Shown in pieces: positions 12,201 to 23,810 of a DNA stretch of 64,000 nt (positions are counted from its first letter, which is position 1; each line of letters opens with the position of its first letter). A program made the position numbers and the translations under genes. The DNA comes from Xenopus tropicalis (taxonomy: Eukaryota > Chordata > Amphibia > Anura > Pipidae). Location of the stretch: contig NC_030686.2 in the NCBI RefSeq assembly GCF_000004195.4, positions 44,565,961 through 44,629,960 on the forward strand. Direction: 5' to 3'. The notes beneath the pieces were generated by a model. The model ran no database searches and was not told the DNA's origin. It saw only the letters and a list, made by a program, of their open reading frames with translations.

Positions 12201-15200
12201 GGGCAATATCGGGGCCAAACGATCGAATTATAATGACGGGTATAGGCAAAGTCGGTCCGGGGACGGCATCAACGAGCCAATGTGGTCCCCGATCTGACTA
12301 GATTTTCTAACCTGCCCGATCGAGATCTGCCCAATTTCAGGGCAGATATCGGTCGGGCAGGCCCGTCGGTAGTTCCCATACACGGGCCGATTAGCTGCCG
12401 AATCTGTCTAAGGGACCCATATCGGCAGCTAGAATCGGCCCGTGTATGGGGACCTTTAGTTAAGGTTTTAGAGTCCTTTATTAATAATAGTGGGAAGATG
12501 TATTGCTCCAGTTGGTAGATCTAAATAGCTAGTAGGACTCATTATGGAACTTCCAGCTTCTCACACAGTTTTGTCTTCTCTCGCTGCAGCCGTGGCCCAT
12601 TGATGGTGGCGTCAATTTGGCTCCTGCGCCCCCTCAGAGGGACCTGCTTCTTACTGGGTGAGTCCTACAAAGAGTAAGTCCTGTTACTAAGCTGTAACCC
12701 TCATTACTGGCTGTAGCCGATGCTGAGAGTTGTAGTCTCTTTCCTATCCCCGGTGTTTTCCTTTTGCCTGACAGATAAGACACTATAGTGCCCAGAGGGC
12801 TAAGTCCAAGCCTATGGCAAACAGAAGCATCTGTGCCAGTACAAGGCTACGGGCTGCTTGAACCGTTTGCAGAGTTAAACATTAATGTTGTAGGTCAGCA
12901 ACACAAACGGCACATTAAATCTACTTTTATTCAGTAGTGCTGCCCACCTAGCGCCATCTGTTTCCTAGAAACATATATAAACCAATGTAATTGAGGTGGA
13001 ATTCCGGACATTTATTCCATGGGTTTATGGCCAGCCTGGAAGTGGGCAGTGTATATGCCGTGCCATGGCATCTGGTAAGTAAGTGCCTCTGGGGTCTGTT
13101 TTTCTTTCCCAGACATGAGGATGGCACTGTGCGCTTCTGGGATGCCTCCGGCATTTGCCTTCAGCTAATGTACAAGATGAGCACAGTGAGTGTCTTCCAG
13201 ACCGAGTCGGACCACAACGACAATGTCAACTCCAATGAGGAGGAAGAGTGGCCTCCACTGAGGAAAGTGAGTGTCCATCTCTTCAACTTAGCCACCCAGT
13301 ATGCTCCAGTGTACCCAGCAGTCTCAGGGATATGTCCGTGGGTTGTGGGTTCTCTCTTCTATATCTCTTTTCCCTTTTGCAGGTTGGCTCCTTTGACCCT
13401 TACAGTGATGACCCCAGGCTGGGCATACAGAAGATTTACATGTGCAAATACAGTGGTTACCTCTCTGTGGCTGGCACGGCTGGACAGGTCAGTGAGGAGG
13501 AGCTTACGGTGCCACCAGCTTTGTGCAATTAAGTTCCTACTGCCAGGGGTTCCCTTATGACAATGTATCTCACCCCTGATCAGGTTCTGGTTATGGAGCT
13601 GAATGATGAAGCTGCAGAGCATGTGGTGGACGAGACCTTAGTAGACCTCCTTCAGGAACAAGAAGGCTACCGCTGGAAGGGCCACGAACGGCTCCATGCT
13701 CGGGAGGACCCTGTCCGCTTTCCACCGGGGTTCCAGCCATTTGCCCTGGTGCAGTGCCAGCCCCCTGCTGCTGTTACTTCCCTGGCCCTGCACTCTGAGT
13801 GGCGGCTGTTGGCCTTTGGTACCAGCCATGGCTTCGGCTTGTACGACTTTCAGCAGAAGCGCCAAGTAATGGCCAAGTAAGTGATAAAAAAATTAAAAAA
13901 AAAAGAGCACAGAGCTGGGCTAGTAGGTCAAGATTAGCTCAACTGTGTCTTTGCTCACAGGTGCACGTTACATGCCAGTGACCAAATGGCGTTGGAGGGT
14001 CCCCTGTCACGGGTTAAATCTCTGAAGAAATCTTTGCGTCAGTCATTCCGCCGCATTAGGAGGAGTCAAGTCAACAAGAGAAGACCAGGGCCTGATAGGG
14101 TGAGCTGGCACTTTTGTGAGGGCGGGTAACTAAGCTCTGTTTTGCTCCCCACCAGCTCCAGGGTTGCCCCACATTTCTGAATCACGGAGATTCAGCCTTG
14201 TGGGATGGGTACCCCAAAACATAGGGCAATAAAGGGTTCCAATCACCTTCTGCCTTTTTAAAGAGCCATAGGATTATGTTCTGCTCTATACAGTATGTTT
14301 GAGTGTAAGAGTTCTATGTTCCTGACCCAGGCTAGACTGAGGATATGGGTTGCCTATGACTATACCATTGCGTTAATAACCAGGGAATCCCAGGCAACTC
14401 GTGGTTTGGGAAGATACAAGGGACTCTTTGCTTTATGCCCCATCTCTGTTCCCTGATAGGTGCAAGAGGCCAATGCTCGATTTGAGCAGGAAGCTCTGCA
14501 AGAGATGGAACTGGCCCCCGTGCAGAGGCGGATAGAGGCCCGCTCGGCTGAGGATTCCTTCACCGGATTCGTGCGCACATTGTACTTTGCCGACACCTAC
14601 CTGAGGGACAGTGAGTTACCCTAGAGGGTGCTGGCTTCGCACCATAGATGGGACATAATCTTGGGACCTGGGTTTTCATTAGTTCTGAACTTCTTTTCAA
14701 CTGTTCTTACTAATGCCAATCTCTCTTGCCAGGCTCTAGGCACACGCCTTCCCTCTGGGCGGGGACAAATGGCGGCACAGTGTATGCGTTCTCTTTGCGG
14801 GTGCCACCCACAGAGCGCCGAATGGAAGAGGCAGTGGCGGCAACGCAGGGTGAGTGAGCAGAAATTCGTTTCCTTGGCCCTCGCTTGTCATGATGGTTGC
14901 TGGTCTTGGGGGTTATCCACCCACAAACTGTTTTGCAGAATGAAAGAAAATGTCATTCTAAGCAACTTCCCATTATAAAATGGAAAAACATTTTGGTTTC
15001 AAAGTTATTTGTACATGTAATTGCAGTTGCAAAGCAGTATTTGTGCATCCCTTTCTGTTCCCTGGTTCTGACTCCTGAAACAATGTAACAAAAGTTAGTT
15101 CTCCTCATCTGTCAGTCAGCTGGCTTCTGCTACATTGCTTCAGGAGTCAGAGCCAGCAGTGCAGAGAATACAGACAGACAGACACTGCCACAGCAATTGC

Positions 15201-18200
15201 AGTTACAAATAGCTTTGAATTTAGGTTGGAAAGTGAATTTGAATTACCTTTTTTGGGTGTAGATCCCCTTTCAGGGGCAGATTGTCAGTAATGGATCTTT
15301 TATTGCAGCTAAGGAAATCCAACTCATGCACCGGGCTCCGGTTGTGGGGATCCTGGTTCTGGACGGTCACAGCGTTCCTCTCCCAGAACCCTTAGAGGCA
15401 GCTCACGATCTCTCCAAGAGCCCCGACATGCAAGGCAGCCACCAGCTATTGGTCACTTCCGAGGAGCAGTTTAAGGTGCAGCTTTGGTTCGGGGCCTCGG
15501 ATAAGGGGTGCCATAGTATCCATTTATGGGGGGGTGAGTGACTAATGGCATCTGTTTGTCTGCAGGTCTTTACTCTGCCCAAAGTGAGCAGCAAACTGAA
15601 GCTAAAACTGACGGCCACGGACGGCTGCCGCGTGCGCAAGATGACGGTGTGCACCTACGGTAGCTGCAAGTCGGAGGAGCACAGCGAGAACCACCTGACC
15701 ATTCTTACCAACCTGGGGGATATTCAGGTGGTGTCACTGCCCCATCTGAAGCCACAAGTCCGGTACGACTGCATCCGCAAGGAAGATGTGAGCGGCATCG
15801 CCTCCTGTGTCTTCACCAAACACGGGCAGGGTGAGTACATTGGGTGGCCCCCCGCGCTGGCTAAGCAGTGGGTATGGAAACTATATGTGGGGGATTCTGT
15901 GGCTACCTGATCTACTTGCCCTTTCCTAACCCACTATTTCATCACTATTTTCAAAGGGTTTTATCTAATCTCCCCCTCTGAGTTGGAACGGTTTTCGCTA
16001 TCCACATGCTGGTTGGTGGCTCCCCGTGCCAGAGTGGATCCTCCGGAGCCCCCTCGTAACTCGCGGCTACGGCGGGGGGGCAGCACTGACCAACCAACTG
16101 ACAGGTCCAGGTGGGTGTCAAGTGGGGTGGTCCCCCCAACGAATCAACAGCAGGCGTGAACATTATCCTGCCTGTGGTCCCACCAGCTATTGGGCCGTGT
16201 ATTGATTGTGTATGCGCTGGGACACGGACTGAACCATTTCCCAATTAACCAGAGTTTTCCTTTCTTTGTGTGCAGGTCTTCTGGGACGGACCACACAGGA
16301 GGTAGGGGCCAGTCTGGCATTCTCTAAAGCGTATTGCTTAAAGGACAAATCAACCTCAAAAATAAGTGTTTGCCTAATAATATAATACCAATATGAATTG
16401 TCAGTGCTTTCAAAGTTATGTGTAAATGTAATTACTACTGAAAGCAGCATTGGCTGAACTCCTGCTTGTTACTTTTGAAACAATGTTGCAAAGCTCAGTC
16501 TCCTCCATCGAGTCAGGTCTGTCAGGCTGCTCCTTGTGTTACATTGTTTCAGTCAGAGCCCCCGGGGCAGGGAATAGAGAAGGACAGGCAAACACTACTT
16601 CTAATAGCATTATATATAGGGATGCACTGAATTGAGAATCCACGCTCCTGGCCAAACCGAATATGAAAAATCATGTGATTTTCTGTCACGTAAACACGGA
16701 CAAACAATTGCTTAGAATTATGTTTTTCTTTTATTAGGCAAAAAAATAATGTTCTGGGTTGACTTGTCCTTTTCTGTCCCTTTTGTACCCCTTATGTACC
16801 TGTGGCTTTACTTTTCTGTATTCTACCCCCCCCCAAGTATTTCTGCCATTCCTTTCTGTACCCCAAACCTAACTCCCTTCCCATACCCCCCGCACTTATG
16901 TTGCCACGCTGGGTCACCCTACCCCGGCACTGACCCTTCAACTAATTTTTCAGGCCAGCGGGCCCAGGGGACACTGATGGAACATGCGCTGCTAAATGAC
17001 GAGAGTAAGTAGAGATGTTCTCCCCTGTGTGTTCATATTGTGTATTGTCTGGGAGAATAACTGGGAAGGGGCAGCATTCCAAGCTTCTTTCCTTACAACA
17101 CCCTCTGGGCTGGCCCCATTCTGCCAATGGCCCATCATTCCCCTTTGTGTTATGGCCCAATCACAGCTCTTTACACCCTGGTTTGACTCCATACTGACCC
17201 TTAGGGCCACAGTGAGTAGAACATGGGGCAGCTGGGTGTTCCCTGAGTTTGAGCCTGTCCCGTTTCTCTCTTTGCAGAGATGCTGAAGGAAATCCAGAGC
17301 ACGCTGGAAGGAACCCGAATGTGAGTGCAGTTACTGTTGGGCAGCCCCTCCAATTCAGGGGGTTATTACCACTTTTTTGGCCATAGAAGGATAGATTCTA
17401 TCGATGTGTTCTCTGGAATTAAATGGTGCAGATTGTGGGAGGGGCTGTAACACTTTCTTTAGATCATGGGGGGCCTGGGTTCAAATCCTGTGTCTGGGGC
17501 CTATCGCACATCGCTTTATTTCCCTAGGCAAGCAGGGTAATGGTGCAAATGGGTTGCTATGATTCCAGCATGGTCCTTTTTAGCACTTATAATTTCTGGG
17601 AAATTTCCAGTTTCCAGGTGATCGAACCACCATTAATTTTATACAAAAGAGGAGGAGGAATCTGGCTCCCACCCAAAAAAGCTTTAAGGGGCCACTGCAC
17701 TTTATCTATTGCTCCTGTGGATTTATAATATTTATCTAATGTCTGTATTCAGATGCCCCCCTCCCACCGGCATCCATATAAAGGTGTAATTGGCTCCTCC
17801 TGCAGTTTCAGCCTTACCCAATCTTCTCAGGCTGGTTGAAAATAAGCTCCTCCCACAATGGCCAGAAAGAGGGCGTTGCCTTACAGTCTTGGGGCTGGGT
17901 TTAATCTCATTGGCACGTGGGGAAGTCAATGCAGGGTGCAGGGATACCCCAATGGTTTCTTACAATCCGTACCTGTGCCAGGATGGGTGCTGCTTACCCT
18001 CCCTGTGCCCTGCATTAAAGCTGCGTCTGTCGTTTCAGAAGCTACAGCGAAAGGAGTTCCCGGCAGATGAGCGTTGGACACAGACTGATCAATGGGGCAG
18101 GTACTTCATTATCGGATTATCCTCTGTGGGTGAGGCCAGACTAGGATAGAATGTCTACCATTTGGCCAGTAGATAGGGCTTTGGCTGTATCCTTCACTGG

Positions 18201-18395
18201 TCCATAGGAATCAATGCAGTAAGACATCTAAGCCCCTCCCTCTGCTTGCCCATGGGTAAGAGAACAACCCAGAAATGGAGCTGTTTTACCTGGGGCGACT
18301 GGGCTTGGGCAGCTTTCTTGTTGGGACCAGGTTTTATTGATGCATTCGATTGTGTTTAACCCTATTCCTCTCCTCTCTCCTCCACAGCAGAGTGA
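3267..18395 (+). CDS. llgl2: LLGL2, lethal giant larvae homolog 2 (25 coding exons, complete)
   Basis: Lgl-family scaffold of two WD40 beta-propellers. In the known family it acts at the basolateral cortex of epithelial cells, opposes PAR6/aPKC and works with Scribble and Dlg. Spliced product 1019 aa (human LLGL2 is about 1020), near-identical in many blocks. The start [17 protein letters not shown] matches the family N-terminus. Coding exons: 3267-3341, 5686-5783, 7907-7988, 8312-8427, 9867-10025, 10104-10266, 11095-11227, 11308-11362, 11444-11601, 11704-11921, 12590-12657, 13113-13266, 13383-13487, 13584-13876, 13961-14099, 14460-14610, 14733-14849, 15309-15475, 15566-15830, 15957-16110, 16276-16301, 16954-17004, 17278-17320, 18039-18100, 18388-18395. 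All junctions are GT-AG and every phase agrees. The aPKC-target loop [12 protein letters not shown] (Ser646, 650, 654) is intact. LLGL1 is the alternative, but the sequence and the myo15b neighbour favour LLGL2. The C-terminal exons after 16276 are the least conserved part. Confidence 0.95.
3405..3935. mobile_element. Foldback (MITE-like) element in llgl2 intron 1
   Basis: Both ends carry the cttttagtatgatg-like core in opposite orientation (about 3425 and, reversed, about 3905). Inner segments also pair, e.g. ggatttgcc near 3692 with ggcaaatc near 3830. The centre is a near-perfect hairpin: 3708-3758 against 3771-3821, with two mismatches and a 12-base loop. A diverged copy of the same family is at about 24785-25160. 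No transposase is present. The family is common in Xenopus; I do not assign a superfamily. Confidence 0.7.
3936..5070. other. llgl2 intron 1, no further feature seen
   Basis: Unique intronic sequence. I see no exon-like segment with matching splice sites and conserved reading frame, and no tandem repeat. Confidence 0.5.
5075..5545. mobile_element. Nested inverted-repeat elements in llgl2 intron 1
   Basis: The outer element has arms around gttgcccatagcaaccaatc (5092) and, inverted, attggttgttatgggcaac (5502). Inside it, about 5148-5484, sits a second element with terminal inverted repeats aaggtggccatacac / gtatggccacctt, flanked by TTAA on the left and TTTA on the right. The inner element belongs to the family also found at 12117, 52588 and 56285, here in the opposite orientation. 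Confidence 0.7.
5784..6658. other. llgl2 intron 2, first part
   Basis: Intronic sequence between the second coding exon and the 100-bp array. No exon, repeat or RNA gene recognised. Confidence 0.5.
6660..7497. repeat. 100-bp tandem array in llgl2 intron 2
   Basis: About nine copies of a 100-bp unit (includes tgtgacagaatgctctgtta and agcagggcaggactgctgct). The period is exactly 100 from 6861 to 7261, and copies are almost identical except for G-run length. The first copy lacks part of the unit. Confidence 0.95.
7990..8265. repeat. 17-bp CpG-rich minisatellite in llgl2 intron 3
   Basis: About 13 copies of a 17-bp unit (cgatggccgcctctgtg) start roughly 50 bases after the donor at 7989 and fill most of a 323-bp intron. 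Each unit carries two CpG sites. The open frames through it are artefacts of the repeat. Confidence 0.93.
8452..9788. repeat. Dispersed repeat expanded into a 77-bp array, llgl2 intron 4
   Basis: Three copies of a dispersed frog repeat segment (tataaagcgccaacatat then agcgctgtacaataagtggg) lie at about 8470, 8858 and 9630. Between them, and running on to 9788, are about a dozen copies of a 77-bp unit (gtaacatataaagcaatcag plus gagccctgcccaaaagagct). The array looks like repeated duplication of the inner part of one inserted element. An (ATT)n microsatellite precedes it at about 8452-8476. Confidence 0.88.
10290..11010. repeat. 104-bp minisatellite, copy A (llgl2 intron 6)
   Basis: About 6.5 copies of a 104-bp unit (includes gtgccatagtgtttccctta and cttattgtgtgcccagaaca). 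The array ends 85 bases before the next exon, which starts at 11095. The same unit in the same orientation forms a second array at 60998-62200. Confidence 0.95.
12117..12456. mobile_element. MITE with TTAA-like ends, llgl2 intron 10
   Basis: The terminal inverted repeats are aaggtccccatacac and gtgtatggggacctt. The left end abuts TTAA and the right end TTTA. The interior includes a small palindrome (cgcttggcgatgtcgccaagcg-type) shared with copies at 52588-52926 and 56285-56585. No coding capacity. A TTAA target would fit the piggyBac or Kolobok type, but I cannot assign it. Confidence 0.75.
13961..14099 (+). other. llgl2: LLGL2 exon carrying the aPKC phosphorylation loop
   Basis: This exon encodes the basic serine cluster around residues 642-657 ([16 protein letters not shown]). 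In Lgl proteins aPKC phosphorylates these serines to release the protein from the plasma membrane; that is family knowledge. The three serines, spaced four residues apart, and the surrounding Lys/Arg are all present, so this control should be retained. Confidence 0.85.
14935..15275. mobile_element. Palindromic dispersed element, llgl2 intron 17
   Basis: An imperfect inverted repeat: gttatttgtacatgtaattgc on the left pairs with gcaattgcagttacaaata on the right, and ctgactcctgaaacaatgt pairs with acattgcttcaggagtcag. It shares sequence with elements at about 16340-16750 and 26550-26790, so it is one family with three diverged copies. Confidence 0.65.
16340..16750. mobile_element. Second copy of the palindromic element, llgl2 intron 21
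   Basis: The left part (taaaggacaaatcaacctc, then cctaataatataataccaat) and the internal inverted pair around gaaacaatgttgc / gttacattgtttc match the elements at 14935 and 26550. It is non-coding and diverged. Confidence 0.6.
17321..18038. other. llgl2 intron 23
   Basis: Intron between the exons ending at 17320 and starting at 18039. No repeat or additional exon recognised. Confidence 0.5.
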
Positions 18396-18860
18396 AATGC
18401 TCCCCGAATAACAGAATCTGAAATTCCGGGCTGAAGCCCCCGGTGCCAAGACACTACTGATCATTGCACAATGGAGCCTCTCCGCAGGACTTTACTGTCA
18501 CGTGCCTTGTGCTGTTCTGCCTGCACATCCCTTTAGCGCCCCCTAGAGGAATTTGTTCTTTTATTTAATGATAATCGTACTACTGCCTTACCCCCCACCC
18601 CCCCTGTGCAGAGCAGGCACCACTGGAGGAAAGCAATCACATGAAAAATGGGACTGTATTTTTTTAAATTATGTACCTTATTTGGTTTTTAGAGGTTTTA
18701 CATTTTATTGGTATATTTTAACACCAGTTTTGTTTTTATACGATTTTAATGGAAATTGGCACGGTACTGACAATATGCATTGGGTGATATTTTTATAATA
18801 GATATCGATTATGTTGCTTTATGCATTTCTGTGGCCAATAAATGTAATTCTTCCTCTTAC
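18396..18860 (+). terminator. llgl2: llgl2 3' UTR and polyadenylation signal
   Basis: After the TGA at 18393-18395 the last exon runs on as non-coding sequence to an AATAAA at 18837-18842. Cleavage is expected 15-25 bases further on. The 3' UTR is about 460 bases, and its second half is T-rich. Confidence 0.8.
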
Positions 18861-18959
18861 CCGGGCACTGATATTCACTTTATCTGACAAACGTGGGCCC
18901 CGAAACGATCGAAATCTGCGCAGGGTAAGGTCTTACACCCAACTGGAAGATTCTCCCAT

Positions 18960-19792
18960 TGCAAATGCCAGAGGGGCTGCGGTAAGGTGCCATAGTCACT
19001 CACTATTTATTGGGCTGGGGGGGCTGTTTGTGCCTCTGGGTACTGGGAATGCCAGGACCCAGGCCCAGCCTGGCAATCTGTGGGTTCAGGCAAATGCCAG
19101 AGGGGCTGCTGTAAGGTGCCATAGTCACTATTTATTGGGCTGGGGGGGCTGTTTGTGCCTCTGGGTACTGGGAATGCCAGGACCCAGGCCCAGACTGGCA
19201 ATCTGTGGGTTCAGGCAAATGCCAGAGGGGCTGCTGTAAGGTGCCATAGTCACTATTTATTGGGCTGGGGGGGCTGTTTGTGCCTCTGGGTACTGGGAAT
19301 GCCAGGACCCAGGCCCAGCCTGGCAATCTGTGGGTTCAGGCAAATGCCAGAGGGGCTGCTGTAAGGTGCCATAGTCACTATTTATTGGGCTGGGGGGGCT
19401 GTTTGTGCCTCTGGGTACTGGGAATGCCAGGACCCAGGCCCAGACTGGCAATCTGTGGGTTCAGGCAAATGCCAGAGGGGCTGCTGTAAGGTGCCATAGT
19501 CACTATTTATTGGGCTGGGGGGGGCTGTTTGTGCCTCTGGGTACTGGGAATGCCAGGACCCAGGCCCAGACTGGCAATCTGTGGGTTCAGGCAAATGCCA
19601 GAGGGGCTGCTGTAAGATGCCATATACAGTCACTATTTATTGGGCTGGGGGGGGGCTGTTTGGGCCTCTGGGTACTGGGAATGCCAGGACCCAGGCCCAG
19701 ACTGGCAATCTGTGGGTTCAGGCAAATGCCAGAGGGGCTGCTGTAAGGTGCCATAGACAGTCACTATTTATTGGGCTGGGGGGGCTGTTTCG
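18960..19792. repeat. 125-bp minisatellite, copy A (downstream of llgl2)
   Basis: About 6.7 copies of a 125-bp unit (includes tgggaatgccaggacccagg and aatgccagaggggctgctgt). Units 1-5 read gtttgtgcc; the unit at 19655 reads gtttgggcc. The last two copies carry an extra 'tatacag' or 'agacag' segment before tcactattta. An inverted array of the same family is at 59462-60334. Confidence 0.95.
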
Positions 19793-20685
19793 TTGGGGCC
19801 TCAGTAGACATTTCCCCCCAGGCCTGTGTGCCTCTTGCTACACCGCTGCCAACCAAGCCAGCCTGGGGTCCAGGTATTCCCACCCCCAGTGTATGTGGGC
19901 AGGTTGCTTACAGATTCGGTTGGTTGGAATCTGGCTGGAATGTATAATGTGTCAGTCGTCACTGGACTGTCAGTTAATCCGTGCAGTTGGGTGCGGTCGC
20001 CTGGCCAAAGGTGACACTTAAATGCTGTGCCTTTTCCTTACTGTAACGAGGCAGCACCCTAATTACTGTCTCCAGTTACTCATTAATGTCACTTGCACTG
20101 AGAATAAGTCTAACTCCTCTCCGAGCCGCACAGTCCGGCTGGAAAATGCCAGGTCCGTGTCCTGTAAACAGCCGTCACTGTATGTGTGCATTAACCCTTT
20201 ATAAACCCCTTTATGTATGGTGACTTGTCATCTTCCAGCTTGAACCCCGAGAGCTATAGGCCTAAATAGGATCTTTCTGTATTTTTCCTGCCAAACATCA
20301 TTCTGTAAGTGACTATATGGCAGCTCCTCCTCCAAACTGCCTTGGGTTTGGGCCCTTTACCTGCCAGGATCCACAACTTGAAACCCAGCCTATGGTAATA
20401 ATGAACACTGCTGATCAAGTGAAAGGTCTGGGACACTTCTAGAAATCTGCACTGGTACCAGAGAAATCCAATCGGAGCCGCCGGGAACCTGTATGTTCTA
20501 GAGCCCCTGAGTGTAACCAGTATAAAGAGGGGGGGTTATGCACTGAATCCCCTGCAATCGTACATTGGGTTATTCATTATAGCAACCAAACCCCCGCCCA
20601 TCGGTAAAGGCACATATATATACAGAAGAAATGCAACACCCACAGATAAATCATACAGGGAGGGACTGACATATCTGCAGCTTCT
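19793..20685. other. Intergenic, no feature seen
   Basis: Sequence between the 125-bp and 30-bp arrays. No exon-like frame with splice sites, no RNA gene and no obvious mobile element recognised. Confidence 0.5.
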
Positions 20686-20687
20686 GT

Positions 20688-23600
20688 GCTTATGGGTAGT
20701 GCCCTCTGCAGGGCTGTGATTATAGGGAATGCACTCTGCAGGGCTGTGCTTATAGGGAATGCACTGTGCAGGGCTGTGATTATAGGGAATGCACTCTGCA
20801 GGGCTGTGCTTATAGGGAATGCACTGTGCAGGGCTGTGATTATAGGGAATGTACATTATATGGAATGCATTGTGTAGGGCTGTGCTTATAGGGAATGCAC
20901 TGTGCAAGGCTGCGATTATAGGGAATGCCCTCTGCAGGGCTGCGCTTATAGGGAATGCCCTCTGCAGGGCTGCGCTTATAGGGAATGTCCTCTGCAGGGC
21001 TGCGCTTATAGGGAATGTCCTCTGCAGGGCTGCGCTTATAGGGAATGCCCTCTGCAGGGCTGCGCTTATAGGGAATGTCCTCTGCAAGGCTGTGATTATA
21101 GGGAATGCCCTCTGCAGGGCTGCGCTTATAGGGAATGTCCTCTGCAGGGCTGCGCTTATAGGGAATGCCCTCTGCAGGGCTGCGCTTATAGGGAATGTCC
21201 TCTGCAAGGCTGTGATTATAGGGAATGCCCTCTGCAGGGCTGCGCTTAGAGGGAATGTCCTCTGCAGGGCTGCGCTTATAGGGAATGCCCTCTGCAGGGC
21301 TGCGCTTATAGGGAATGCCCTCTGCAGGGCTGCGCTTATAGGGAATGCCCTCTGCAGGGCTGCGCTTATAGGGAATGCCCTCTGCAGGGCTGCGCTTATA
21401 GGGAATGCCCTCTGCAGGGCTGCGCTTAGAGGGAATGCCCTCTGCAGGGCTGTGATTAGAGGGAATGCCCTCTGCAGGGCTGCGCTTATAGGGAATGCCC
21501 TCTGCAGGGCTGCGCTTCTAGGGAATGCCCTCTGCAGGGCTGCGCTTCTAGGGAATGCCCTCTGCAGGGCTGCGCTTCTAGGGAATGCCCTCTGCAGGGC
21601 TGCGCTTATAGGAATGTCCTCTGCAGGGCTGTGATTATAGGGAATGCCCTCTGCAGGGCTGCGCTTAGAGGGACTTAGAGGGAATGTCCTCTGCAGGGCT
21701 GCGCTTAGAGGGAATGCCCTCTGCAGGGCTGCGCTTATAGGGAATGCCCTCTGGCAGGGCTGCGCTTATAGGGAATGCCTCTGCAGGCTGCGCTTATAGG
21801 GAATGCCTCTGCAAGGCTGCGCTTATAGGGAATGCCCTCTGCAGGGCTGCGCTTATAGGGAATGCCCTCTGCAGGGCTGCGCTTATAGGGATGCCCTCTG
21901 CAGGGCTGCGCTTATAGGGAATGCCTCTGCAGGGCTGCGCTTATAGGGAATGCCCTCTGCAGGGCTGCGCTTCTAGGGAATGCCCTCTGCAGGGCTGCGC
22001 TTCTAGGGAATGCCCTCTGCAAGGGCTGCGCTTCTAGGGAATGCCTCTGCAGGGCTGCGCTTATAGGGAATGCCCTCTGCAGGGCTGCGCTTATAGGGAA
22101 TGCCCTCTGCAGGGCTGCGCTTATCCAGGGGATATGTCCTCTGGCAGGGCTGCGCTTATAGGGATGTCCTCTGCAGGGCTGCGCTTAGAGGGAATGCCTC
22201 TGCAGGGCTGCGCTTATAGGGAATGCCTCTGCAGGGCTGGCGCTTATAGGGATGCCTCTGCAGGGCTGCGCTTATAGGGAATGCCCTCTGCAGGGGCTGC
22301 GCTTATAGGGAATGCCCTCTGCAGGGCTGCGCTTATAGGGAATGCCCTCTGCAGGGCTGCGCTTATAGGGAATGCCCTCTGCAGGGCTGCGCTTCTAGGG
22401 AATGCCCTCTGCAGGGCTGCGCTTATAGGGAATGCCCTCTGCAGGGCTGCGCTTATAGGGAATGTCCTCTGCAGGGCTGCGCTTAGAGGGAATGCCCTCT
22501 GCAGGGCTGCGCTTATAGGGAATGCCCTCTGCAGGGCTGCGCTTATAGGGAATGCCCTCTGCAGGGCTGCGCTTATAGGGAATGCCCTCTGCAGGGCTGC
22601 GCTTATAGGGAATGCCCTCTGCAGGGCTGCGCTTATAGGGAATGCCCTCTGCAGGGCTGCGCTTCTAGGGAATGCCCTCTGCAGGGCTGCGCTTATAGGG
22701 AATGCCCTCTGCAGGGCTGCGCTTCTAGGGAATGCCCTCTGCAGGGCTGCGCTTATAGGGAATGCCCTCTGCAGGGCTGCGCTTATAGGGAATGTCCTCT
22801 GCAGGGCTGCGCTTATAGGGAATGTCCTCTGCAGGGCTGCGCTTAGAGGGAATGCCCTCTGCAGGGCTGCGCTTATAGGGAATGCCCTCTGCAGGGCTGC
22901 GCTTAGAGGGAATGCCCTCTGCAGGGCTGCGCTTATAGGGAATGCCCTCTGCAGGGCTGCGCTTATAGGGAATGCCCTCTGCAGGGCTGCGCTTATAGGG
23001 AATGTCCTCTGCATGGCTGCGCTTATAGGGAATGCCCTCTGCAGGGCTGCGCTTATAGGGAATGTCCTCTGCAAGGCTGTGATTATAGGGAATGCCCTCT
23101 GCAGGGCTGCGCTTAGAGGGAATGCCCTCTGCAGGGCTGCGCTTATAGGGAATGCCCTCTGCAGGGCTGCGCTTATAGGGAATGCCCTCTGCAGGGCTGC
23201 GCTTCTAGGGAATGCCCTCTGCAGGGCTGCGCTTCTAGGGAATGCCCTCTGCAGGGCTGCGCTTATAGGGAATGCCCTCTGCAGGGCTGCGATTATAGGG
23301 AATGCCCTCTGCAGGGCTGCGCTTATAGGGAATGCCCTCTGCAGGGATGTGATCATAGGGAATGCCCTCTGCAGGGCTGCGCTTATAGGGAATGCCCTCT
23401 GCAGGGCTGCGCTTATAGGGAATGCCCTCTGCAGGGCTGCGCTTATAGGGAATGCCCTCTGCAGGGCTGCGCTTATAGGGAATGCCCTCTGCAGGGCTGC
23501 GCTTATAGGGAATGCACTCTGCAGGGCTGCGCTTATAGGGAATGCCCTCTGCAGGGCTGCGCTTATAGGGAATGCACTCTGCAGGGATGTGATCATAGGG

Positions 23601-23810
23601 AATGCCCTCTGCAGGGCTGCGCTTATAGGGAATGCACTCTGCAGGGCTGCGCTTATAGGGAATGCCCTCTGCAGGGCTGCGCTTATAGGGAATGCCCTCT
23701 GCAGGGATGTGATCATAGGGAATATACATTATAGAGAATGCACTGTGTAGGGCTGTGCCTATAGGCAATGTATATTATAGGAAATGCACTGTGCAGGGCT
23801 GTGCTGAAAT
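20688..23810. repeat. 30-bp GC-rich minisatellite, about 100 copies
   Basis: A 3.1-kb array of a 30-bp unit (gggaatgccctctgcagggc plus tgcgcttata). Because 30 is divisible by three, several frames stay open on both strands for up to about 490 codons (10-residue periods such as ALCRAALIGN). These are not genes: there is no flanking coding context, and mutations fall equally at all codon positions. Both edges (to about 20930 and after 23700) hold older, more diverged copies with gtgatta/gcactgtg variants. The middle, 21610-22280, is full of single-base gaps while both sides keep an exact 30-base register. Confidence 0.96.

Noticed and set aside
22244..23750. Open frames of about 490 codons on both strands
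   Set aside because: They are produced by a 30-bp tandem repeat with no stop in those frames; no splice context, no start context and no protein-like substitution pattern.
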